This document shows positions 34,736 to 41,848 of a DNA stretch of 64,000 nt, one piece after another. Numbering within the stretch: the stretch's first letter is position 1; each line of letters starts with the position of its first letter. Under the pieces are notes generated by a model that saw only the letters and a program-made list of their open reading frames with translations, did no database searches and was not told where the DNA came from. The DNA is taken from positions 3,844,001-3,908,000 of the forward strand of contig NZ_CP117167.1 of the NCBI RefSeq assembly GCF_028596025.1, written 5' to 3'. The stretch comes from Mucilaginibacter jinjuensis (GTDB lineage Bacteria > Bacteroidota > Bacteroidia > Sphingobacteriales > Sphingobacteriaceae). A program made the position numbers and the translations under genes.

Positions 34736-36346
34736 TTAAAAATTTGCTTTATTTACGTCCCACCATAAACGGGTACCTCCATTATCGGCACCGCCAAGTA
34801 GTTGAACGGCTGCCCGAACGGCAGCACCGTTGGTAGTATATTCATTTTGAGGATAAGCTAATCTGCGTACCTGTATCTGTGTATCAATTGTACCATTGCT
34901 TTTATTATTTACAACAGTAAACAGTTTAGGATAACCGGTTCTGCGGAACTCTGTCCAGGCTTCTTGCCCTTCCGGGAACATAGCCAACCATTTTTGGGTC
35001 ATGATACGCTCCAGTTTTTGCTCATTAGTAGCGCCTGCATCCCATTTAATAGTGATTGACGATACCGCCGGAGAGTTATTTGCCGAGTTTTTAGGATCTG
35101 TATAAGCAGCTTGTGTGCTTGTTGCATCGCTCAGGTAATTACCCACGTTTGCTCCCCATTGCTGCATAGATACTCTCACACCTTGCTCATAGTTGGTTTG
35201 CGGATCGCCGGCACCGGTCCAGCCGCGTAAACCTGCTTCTGCTTTTAAGAACCAGCTTTCGGCAGCACACATTAATTGCTCTGCTTTTAAAGGCGTAAAG
35301 GTTGTGGCCGTATTAAGTGAAGCATAACCTTCATAATCATCTTTAGATGCAAGCGCTGAACCAATACGGATACCTGTGTATTGACCTGCAACAGCAGGAT
35401 CTGTAGCCGGAGCTGCGTAGATGCTTAAACGAGGGTCGTTATAACCGGTAAGGTAAGTACCTACTGTAGCGTTCAGCCTGTTGTCTCCCCAATCGTGGGT
35501 AATCATGTATAAATCGCTGGTACCTGTGGTTACAGTTACAGCAGCATCATCGCTTGGGGCCGACATTAAACCGCCTGTATTAGCCAATGCTTTTTCGCCT
35601 TGTAGTTTAGCCGTTGCCGGGTCAATCTTAACAATGTGCATCGCTAAACGCAACCTTAACGAGTTGGCAAATTTTATCCACTTGGTATAATCGCCATTAT
35701 ATAACAGATCGTAGTTTGCAAACGGTGTTTTACCAGGATTAGCAGCTACGTAAGTTTGCAGTGTATTTACCGCAGTATCTAACTCCAGGAAAAACTGGTT
35801 ATATACTGCTTGCTGGCTATCGTAAGGTGTAGCAACCAATGATTTACCAACCTGGCTGTAAGGTATAGGGCCAAATTTATCGGTTACCCTGTGCATGGCT
35901 TCAACTTTAACAATTAAAGCTATAGCCCAAAAATCGGGCAGGTTTTTCTTGGTACCAACGCTTGCAATTTTATTTACAGGCGCATAGATGTAGGTATACA
36001 TATCGTTAAACCCGTTTTTATCCCAGTTATCAACCAGTGAATAGTTAAGATCATAAGACGCTGCAAACGGGGTTGGCGACATCATGTATCCTCCAAAACC
36101 ATCCGCGCTTAAATTTTGCGCTGTTTGATAATCGTGGAAAATCTCATGCTGCAGTGGTTTAAACACACTGGTAATATCAAGGTTGGCATTTGATATACCA
36201 GTTTGATCGGTATTGAACTTCTCAAAATTTTTCTGGCAACCGCTTGCAACTATGATGAGTATCAATAGAGAGAAAAGCGATATACACTTTCTCCCGGTAA
36301 TTGTAGCTATATATTTAGTTTTCATTGCTTTATTTTTAACAGACAT
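34736..36346 (-). CDS. SusD-like glycan-binding lipoprotein (SusD-like_2 type) of the N-glycan locus
   Basis: A 536-residue surface lipoprotein with lipobox IVASGC (Cys37 from the first ATG; Cys30 if the in-frame ATG at residue 8 is used, which gives a more normal signal). The style is the SusD-like_2 (RagB-related) branch: FEKFNTDQTGIS near the start, RVTDKFGPIPYSQVG around 155, YNGDYTKWIKFANSLRLRLAMHI around 215, FLKAEAGLRGW, and FPEGQEAWTEFRRTGYPKL near the end. It starts on the last base of the susC stop (TAATG overlap). It should bind mannosylated N-glycans, by context. Confidence 0.92.
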   Translation of the reverse strand: MSVKNKAMKTKYIATITGRKCISLFSLLILIIVASGCQKNFEKFNTDQTGISNANLDITSVFKPLQHEIFHDYQTAQNLSADGFGGYMMSPTPFAASYDLNYSLVDNWDKNGFNDMYTYIYAPVNKIASVGTKKNLPDFWAIALIVKVEAMHRVTDKFGPIPYSQVGKSLVATPYDSQQAVYNQFFLELDTAVNTLQTYVAANPGKTPFANYDLLYNGDYTKWIKFANSLRLRLAMHIVKIDPATAKLQGEKALANTGGLMSAPSDDAAVTVTTGTSDLYMITHDWGDNRLNATVGTYLTGYNDPRLSIYAAPATDPAVAGQYTGIRIGSALASKDDYEGYASLNTATTFTPLKAEQLMCAAESWFLKAEAGLRGWTGAGDPQTNYEQGVRVSMQQWGANVGNYLSDATSTQAAYTDPKNSANNSPAVSSITIKWDAGATNEQKLERIMTQKWLAMFPEGQEAWTEFRRTGYPKLFTVVNNKSNGTIDTQIQVRRLAYPQNEYTTNGAAVRAAVQLLGGADNGGTRLWWDVNKANF

Positions 36347-39300
36347 TAGAAAGTAACATTCAGGTTAAGACCGATATTACGTGTAGCCGGCTGGTTAAAT
36401 ATGTCGATACCGCTTAAACCGTTACCGGTAGACATTGACAATTCAGGATCAAATGGTGCTTTTTTGTAGAAATACAGCAGGTTTCTGCCTACAACTGACA
36501 ATCTCAGGTTTTTAACAACTTTGTTATCAATAGGGAAAGTATATCCAAATGATGCCTCACGCAAACGTACTACAGTAGCGCTGTACATGTACATCTCAGA
36601 AACACCCTGACGGCCGCCAATACTGGTATACCATGTTTTGGCATTTACTGTTGATACAGGTGCGCCTGTTGTTGCATTTACGCCGTTAACGCTAACACCA
36701 CCACTATTCCTGGCATCGCCGGTAGTTTTTGATACACCGTACTGATCCATAATGGCTTGGGTTTCCGACAATACTTGTCCGCCAAATTTGCCATCAACTA
36801 ATACGCTTAAATTGAAGTTTTTGTAGTTGAATGTGTTATTCCATCCAGCTGAGAATTTAGGTGTTGGGTTACCTATTTTGTTAAAGCCGTTGTTAGTTTG
36901 AGGCGTACCATCATCATTTAATAAGATACGGCCTGAAGCATCGCGTTTTACAGTATAGCCATAAATATCGCCATAAGAACCACCTTTAGCCAGGATAGAT
37001 TCGTAGTTGGTATTAGCGTTGCTTGTTAAAATAAACTGGTTGATACCGTCTTTGCTATCTACATCAAGGATTTTATTGATGTTTCTGCTGGCATTAACAG
37101 ATGAGTTCCATTTAAACTTACCGTTGTTGATGATGTTATATCCGATTAAAAACTCGAAACCTTTGTTTTCAACCTCGCCTGCATTAATGTAACCAACGCT
37201 ATAGCCGGTTGCTACAGAAGGCGTAACCTGTACAAACTGGTTACGGGTGTTTGATTTGTAGTAGTTGAATGACAGGTTCAGATCGTCATTAAAGAAACGT
37301 ACATCAGCACCAAATTCATAGGTTTTTGTTCTTTCTGGTTTCAATGTACCGAAAGGTGCAACTGTACTTAATACTACTGAACCTGTTGCATCTAAATAGT
37401 TAACCGGATTGGTTACGTACTGTGGTACGGTGTTACCAACTTCGGCATAGTTACCTCTTACTTTAGCATAGCTGATAAATGCAGGTAGTTTCAACACCTG
37501 ATTAAGCAATACTGATAAACCGGCAGATGGATAAAAATAAGAACCGTTAGGTGTATAAGAAAGGTTTGAAGACCAGTCGTTTCTTGCGGTTAAGTTTAAG
37601 AATAACCACTCTTTGTACGATAAGTTTACGTTACCGTAAAGAGATTGTAATTGATTGTGGCTTAATGGCAATGTTGATGCGTTACTGTTTGTACCGCTAA
37701 CAATTGTATTTTGCGCTATAAATAAGTTGGGAGTAGATAAACCTAAACCTGCGCCAAGATTGGTACCAACAACTTTCGAATCGGTAATGCTACCGCCTGC
37801 TATACCATCAATTTTAATCGGGCCGCTCATTGGCACTTTAAATGTCAATAACGCATCACCGTATTTTTGCTCCTGGGTTTGGTTATTTAAGATAAACTGT
37901 CCGTTTGGTTTTGATAAGGTAGCCTGTGTACCCGAGTACAGGTCCTGTTCGTAGCTATCGGCAGAACGGTCGAAGTTACCTCTTACCTGGAAGCTTAACC
38001 AATTCGTAAAATCATATTTCACACTACCGTTAAATAAGAAACGATCGCGGTTTAAGAAGTTAGGGTTACGGTTGGCAATCCACCACGGGTTTTGCTGAAG
38101 ATCTTCACTAACATCCCAGTTTTGTCTCGCATAACCGGTTTGATTAGCAAACTCGTATTGGTTTTTATAAGGGGTAATGTCCATCCCTCTTGGAAACAAA
38201 TACAAACCTGTTAACGGGTTAAAATACAAACCTAAAGCAGGTGTATTTTTAATACGCTGGCTAATGTAGTTAACATTACCATCAACGGTAAGCTTATTGT
38301 TTAAAAACTTACCCGTTTCGCGTAGGTTAAAGTTATTTCTGCTTAACTCATTGGTTGGCTCAACACCATTGGCGCGGGTGTTTGCATAAGAAAAATAAGT
38401 TTGTGCAACTTCATTTCCGCCCGAAAGGTTAATTGAGTTTGTCCAGTTATAACCTGTTCTGAAATAGGCATCCAGGTTATCCTGAGAAGCGCCTGAGGTT
38501 TTGGCTCCCCAGCTATCGTTAGCAGTTGCTGTAGTTCTACCGTAGTCATTTTGGAACTCTGGCTTATAGGCAATATTGCTAAGCTGATAAGATGAGTTGT
38601 AGTTAATTTGTGTTTTACCGGCTTTACCTTTTTTAGTGGTAATTAAGATAACACCATTTGCACCCTGGCTACCATACAATGCCGAAGCAGCAGCGCCTTT
38701 TAAAACGCTCATGCTTTCGATATCGTCGGGGTTAAGGTTGCTGATACCATCACCGTTATCAACACTTGTAGAACCACCGAATGGGTTATTAGGCTGGCCT
38801 GTTGCAGTTCCGCTACCAGCAGTGCTGTTTAAGCCAGCATTGTTGGTCATCGGGATACCATCAATAACATATAGTGGCTGGTTGTTACCTGAAAAAGATT
38901 TATTACCACGCAAAATAACTTTGGCAGATCCACCAACACCTGATGCGCTTGGCGTAATGGTAACACCCGGAACTTTTCCGTTCAGGCTGTTTACCAGGTT
39001 ATCGCTTTTTGCTCTGGTTAACTCATCGCCCGATACTTGTTGTGCGCTATAAGTAAGTGATTTCTCCGAACGTTTTATACCAAATGCAGTTACCACAACT
39101 TCCTGTAAGCTTTTCTCATCGCTTAACAACACAACGTTTAATGCGGTGCCATCGCCTACCGGTACTTCCTGCGTTTTGTAGCCGATGTAGCTAAATACAA
39201 GCACGTCGCCTGCTTTGGTTGATAAGCTAAATTTACCTTGGGTATCTGTTTGTGTACCGTTGGTTGTGCCTTTAACGGTAACACTTACACCGATAAGCGG

Positions 39301-39489
39301 TAAACCGCCGTTGTCGCGCACGGTGCCCTGCACAGCGGCAGCCCCTACTGTTTTAGTAAACGCAACCACATTAGCCTTTGTTAAAGATCTCGCAACATCT
39401 GCAGATTTTGCCATCTGCGTTGATGCAAAAGCACCTGCAGAAGCAAAAACCAGCAAACATGTTAGATGTAATGGTTTTTTCATACTCAT
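36346..39489 (-). CDS. SusC-family TonB-dependent receptor of the N-glycan locus
   Basis: A 1047-residue outer-membrane importer. Signal segment to about 23, carboxypeptidase-regulatory-like domain at about 52-125 (VQGTVRDNGGLPLIGVSVTV), junction LQEVVVTAFGIKRSEKSL, plug (about 135-290, including QPLYVIDGIPM and ALYGSQGANGVILITTKKG), and a barrel ending NIGLNLNVTF. No STN domain, so any sigma-factor signalling must come from another receptor. First gene of the minus-strand locus. Its 5' leader includes a 7-bp hairpin (CCATGTG/CACATGG, 39527-39544), and 92 bp upstream sits a TGTAGGCA promoter-like element also found before fecR. Confidence 0.95.
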   Translation of the reverse strand: MSMKKPLHLTCLLVFASAGAFASTQMAKSADVARSLTKANVVAFTKTVGAAAVQGTVRDNGGLPLIGVSVTVKGTTNGTQTDTQGKFSLSTKAGDVLVFSYIGYKTQEVPVGDGTALNVVLLSDEKSLQEVVVTAFGIKRSEKSLTYSAQQVSGDELTRAKSDNLVNSLNGKVPGVTITPSASGVGGSAKVILRGNKSFSGNNQPLYVIDGIPMTNNAGLNSTAGSGTATGQPNNPFGGSTSVDNGDGISNLNPDDIESMSVLKGAAASALYGSQGANGVILITTKKGKAGKTQINYNSSYQLSNIAYKPEFQNDYGRTTATANDSWGAKTSGASQDNLDAYFRTGYNWTNSINLSGGNEVAQTYFSYANTRANGVEPTNELSRNNFNLRETGKFLNNKLTVDGNVNYISQRIKNTPALGLYFNPLTGLYLFPRGMDITPYKNQYEFANQTGYARQNWDVSEDLQQNPWWIANRNPNFLNRDRFLFNGSVKYDFTNWLSFQVRGNFDRSADSYEQDLYSGTQATLSKPNGQFILNNQTQEQKYGDALLTFKVPMSGPIKIDGIAGGSITDSKVVGTNLGAGLGLSTPNLFIAQNTIVSGTNSNASTLPLSHNQLQSLYGNVNLSYKEWLFLNLTARNDWSSNLSYTPNGSYFYPSAGLSVLLNQVLKLPAFISYAKVRGNYAEVGNTVPQYVTNPVNYLDATGSVVLSTVAPFGTLKPERTKTYEFGADVRFFNDDLNLSFNYYKSNTRNQFVQVTPSVATGYSVGYINAGEVENKGFEFLIGYNIINNGKFKWNSSVNASRNINKILDVDSKDGINQFILTSNANTNYESILAKGGSYGDIYGYTVKRDASGRILLNDDGTPQTNNGFNKIGNPTPKFSAGWNNTFNYKNFNLSVLVDGKFGGQVLSETQAIMDQYGVSKTTGDARNSGGVSVNGVNATTGAPVSTVNAKTWYTSIGGRQGVSEMYMYSATVVRLREASFGYTFPIDNKVVKNLRLSVVGRNLLYFYKKAPFDPELSMSTGNGLSGIDIFNQPATRNIGLNLNVTF

Positions 39490-39578
39490 TAATTGATTTA
39501 TTAGATTTTCGTTGATTTAGTTTATACCATGTGCTTACACATGGCATGGTTTAGAGTATAGAGCCACAGCCACAAAAA

Positions 39579-39606
39579 ATTGCCTACAACAATTTTTATT
39601 TTTTTA
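39579..39606 (-). promoter_or_regulatory. Promoter-like element, copy 1, in front of the N-glycan susC
   Basis: A 28-bp element that on the minus strand reads A/T-rich tract, TGTAGGCA, then ATTTTTT. It matches copy 2 at 39965-39992 at 24 of 28 positions. Weaker similarity continues for 17 bp in the downstream direction at identical spacing. It lies about 90 bp ahead of susC. Proposed as an ECF-sigma recognition site. Confidence 0.5.
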
Positions 39607-39708
39607 CAGTGGGGTAATTTTGGCTTTACATGAGGGCATGTCAGGAATCTTTAGCCGGGTTAATTTATACCCCTTATTAATGTGAGATGTGATAGCACTG
39701 TCATTGCA

Positions 39709-39727
39709 TTCCCCTAAATTAGGGGAA
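39709..39727. promoter_or_regulatory. 19-bp palindrome TTCCCCTAAATTAGGGGAA
   Basis: Perfect 9-bp arms around a single central A. It sits inside the larger TACCCCTTAT/ATAAGGGGTA inverted repeat. Candidate operator for a dimeric regulator, or a hairpin in a transcript running from copy 2 toward susC. Confidence 0.45.
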
Positions 39728-39811
39728 CACTACAGCAAGTGCTCTTTGCAGAGAAATTCATAAGGGGTAAAATTTTGATGATAATATTTATGGGATCTCC
39801 AAAATGTTACC

Positions 39812-39936
39812 ACAAAAAAGGCCGGGGAGACTCAATCCCCGGCCACAACTAAAAATCCAATACTCAGTTTAAATGTCCTTTAAACTCATTAAACATGTGA
39901 GACCTGAAATACCCGGCTGCGAACCGTGCACCTCAT
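39812..39936 (-). ncRNA. Candidate small RNA (about 125 nt) with own promoter and terminator
   Basis: On the minus strand, promoter-like copy 2 (39965-39992) is followed about 150 bp later by a strong intrinsic terminator (39814-39844), with no gene longer than 15 codons between. The interval holds a hairpin GTTTAAA/TTTAAAC (39867-39885) and a 10-codon ORF, MFNEFKGHLN (39864-39896). It therefore looks like a short independent transcript: small RNA, leader peptide RNA or both. The 5' end is estimated from promoter spacing. Confidence 0.4.
39814..39844 (-). terminator. Strong minus-strand intrinsic terminator with no upstream gene
   Basis: Minus strand: GGCCGGGGA, 7-nt loop, TCCCCGGCC, then TTTTTT. 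A 9-bp, almost all-GC perfect stem plus T-run is a textbook terminator, yet no protein gene ends here, which is the main evidence for the small RNA. Confidence 0.8.
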
Positions 39937-39964
39937 TATAATACTAAAGCCAGCGCAGCGTTAA

Positions 39965-39992
39965 ATTGCCTACAGGAAATTTTATTTTTATA
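39965..39992 (-). promoter_or_regulatory. Promoter-like element, copy 2
   Basis: Same 28-bp element as at 39579-39606 (24 of 28 identical), in the same orientation and 386 bp away. TGTAGGCA is followed by ATTTAA and a GCTGG-rich tract. It points toward the candidate small RNA and, further on, susC. Confidence 0.45.
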
Positions 39993-40084
39993 AAAACTTA
40001 ACTCATATTTGATTTTATTAACCACTTTACTACCTTGCAAAACCATTTTAGCAAAAACACCTACTTGTAAAACATCCCTGAAAA

Positions 40085-40729
40085 TTGAAGCCGGACGTAA
40101 CAGAGCTTTGGAGCAAAATTTGTAATAACGACGATATAAAAGCCTTTGAAAGCTTCTATTATACGTTGTTTAACAAGCTCATACGCTTTTGTATGTATTA
40201 TGTAGACCAGCGTGAACCTGCCGAAGAAATTGTATCTGAAGTATTTGTACGCTGCTGGAACAACCGGAAATCATTAACCCATATCGAGTTTCCGGAAACG
40301 TATTTGTTTGTTGCGGTTAAAAATCAATCGCTAAAGCACTGCAAAAAATTCTCGGGTATTCACCTGGTGGAGATCGAGAGTACGCACGAAGTACAAATGG
40401 TAGATCTGGCCGACCCTGCCAGGAAACTGGAGTTAAAGGAACTGCACCACCGTTTGGATACTGCCATTGATACGCTGCCCAACCAGTCGAGAATGGTTTT
40501 TAAGATGATTAAGGAGAATGGCTTAAAATACAAGGAGGTTGCAGATATTTTGGACATCTCGCCCCGCACTGTACAGACCCAACTTTTCAGGGCAATTGCC
40601 AAGCTTAGAACCATTCTGCATGCCGATCAATTACCCGGCAGCAAATCTACTCACGTCGATAAATTACTCTCCCTGGTGGTATTTTTAAACTTTGTCTATT
40701 ATTTTACTATAGCTTGTAGGCATTTTTAA
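40085..40729 (+). CDS. ECF-type RNA polymerase sigma factor (SusC/FecR-associated)
   Basis: A 214-residue sigma-70 family ECF factor that should direct transcription of nearby glycan-uptake genes when released by the FecR anti-sigma. Sigma2 covers about 20-90 (FESFYYTLFNKLIRFCMYYVDQREPAEEIVSEVFVRCW), and sigma4 about 125-180 (LPNQSRMVFKMIKENGLKYKEVADIL and SPRTVQTQLFRAIAKL). The start is TTG at 40085: an in-frame stop lies 6 bp upstream and homology begins at once, so no ATG fits. Odd point: the last 20 residues are hydrophobic (LLSLVVFLNFVYYFTIAC), which could tether the protein to the membrane. FecR follows after 38 bp. Confidence 0.93.
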   Translation: MKPDVTELWSKICNNDDIKAFESFYYTLFNKLIRFCMYYVDQREPAEEIVSEVFVRCWNNRKSLTHIEFPETYLFVAVKNQSLKHCKKFSGIHLVEIESTHEVQMVDLADPARKLELKELHHRLDTAIDTLPNQSRMVFKMIKENGLKYKEVADILDISPRTVQTQLFRAIAKLRTILHADQLPGSKSTHVDKLLSLVVFLNFVYYFTIACRHF

Positions 40730-40740
40730 AATAAAAGGGA
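40715..40740 (+). promoter_or_regulatory. TGTAGGCA promoter-like element before fecR
   Basis: TGTAGGCA followed by TTTTTAAAATAAAAGGG, overlapping the 3' end of the sigma gene and 46-53 bp before the anti-sigma start. It shares the 8-bp core, orientation and T-tract with the two elements upstream of the N-glycan susC. Confidence 0.45.
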
Positions 40741-40767
40741 TTATCCTATATTGTACGAATTACACTA

Positions 40768-41787
40768 ATGATCGAAGACCGCTTTACAGAATTGCTGGCC
40801 AAAAAGCTAACAGGCGAAATATCTCCCGAAGAATCTCAGGAGTTTAACAGCCTGTTGATCAGCAATGAAGGCTATCGTAAAGAGTATGAATCATTAAAAA
40901 CTTACTGGCAGCAAGATGAGGAACCTCAAAACAACATAGCCGGTATTTTTGAAGATATTAAAAGAAGAACCGACATTCACGAACGTGAAGAGCAGGAAAA
41001 AGTAAAAATTTATCAGCTTAAAAAACAAAATAACTGGCTACGTGGCGTTGCCGCAACTGCAGCAGTATTGTTGTTATCATTCGGCGCTTATAAACTGTTA
41101 AATAAAAACACCTCTGCAACAGCTTATGCTGCTTTAAAGCAATTGCATACCCCAAGCCGCATTACATCGCACCTGATACTGGCCGATGGTACGCAGGTCA
41201 CCCTTAACTCAGAATCGAGCATTAAATATCCGGCTTCGTTTGATGGTAAAACCCGTGAAGTTTATTTAAATGGCGAAGCTTATTTCGATGTAAAGCACGA
41301 TGCGCAGCATCCATTTATTGTACATACCTCAAAATTTAACATTAGGGTACTGGGTACTGCTTTCGATGTAAAGAGCTACGATAACGATGCGGTTAAAGAA
41401 GCTACTTTAATTCGCGGAAGCATCAGGGTTACTTTTCCAAACCAACCCAACACTGCAGTAATGCTGAAACCAACTGATAAACTGTTAATGCAAAACGACC
41501 AATATCAGCTTACCAAACAAACTTATTACAACCAGCCCGGCGGCGATATTGTTGAAACAGCCTGGTTAAGCAATAAGTTAAGCTTTAAGAATCAGCCGTT
41601 TGACCAATTAGCCAACACACTTTCACGCAGATTTGGCATTGCAATAAAGTTTGATAATAACAACCTGAAAAATTCTACCTTTACCGGCGATTACGACAGA
41701 GAAGATTTAAACCAGGTATTATTATCACTTCAAACCGTTAAGCCTTTCCATTACCGGATAAAGGGTAACAGTGTAGTGATATATTAA
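40768..41787 (+). CDS. FecR-family anti-sigma factor
   Basis: Single-pass inner-membrane anti-sigma of 339 residues. The N-terminal cytoplasmic part (1-85) holds the sigma-binding helices (LLAKKLTGEISPEESQEFNSLL). One membrane helix at about 88-107 (VAATAAVLLLSFGAYKLL) follows. The periplasmic FecR domain (about 130-235) has SHLILADGTQVTLNSESSIKYP and AYFDVKHDAQHPFIVHTS. A C-terminal DUF4974/STN-like domain covers about 265-339 (FKNQPFDQLANTLSRRFGIAI). It receives the signal from the STN domain of the receptor encoded next and controls the upstream sigma factor. Intact and of usual length. Confidence 0.94.
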   Translation: MIEDRFTELLAKKLTGEISPEESQEFNSLLISNEGYRKEYESLKTYWQQDEEPQNNIAGIFEDIKRRTDIHEREEQEKVKIYQLKKQNNWLRGVAATAAVLLLSFGAYKLLNKNTSATAYAALKQLHTPSRITSHLILADGTQVTLNSESSIKYPASFDGKTREVYLNGEAYFDVKHDAQHPFIVHTSKFNIRVLGTAFDVKSYDNDAVKEATLIRGSIRVTFPNQPNTAVMLKPTDKLLMQNDQYQLTKQTYYNQPGGDIVETAWLSNKLSFKNQPFDQLANTLSRRFGIAIKFDNNNLKNSTFTGDYDREDLNQVLLSLQTVKPFHYRIKGNSVVIY

Positions 41788-41848
41788 CCGCCATACCATT
41801 AAAAATCCTTTTAAGGGTTATATTGGTCCGATTATATTTAAACTAAGT

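Larger units (their letters stand above)
39490..40084. other. 595-bp divergent regulatory region
   Basis: Between the N-glycan susC (minus) and the ECF sigma gene (plus). It is unusually structured: two copies of a promoter-like element, a 19-bp palindrome, an outer 10-bp inverted repeat (TACCCCTTAT at 39668-39677 with ATAAGGGGTA at 39760-39769), a strong minus-strand terminator and a candidate small RNA, listed separately. The promoter of the sigma gene itself is not clear. Confidence 0.6.
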
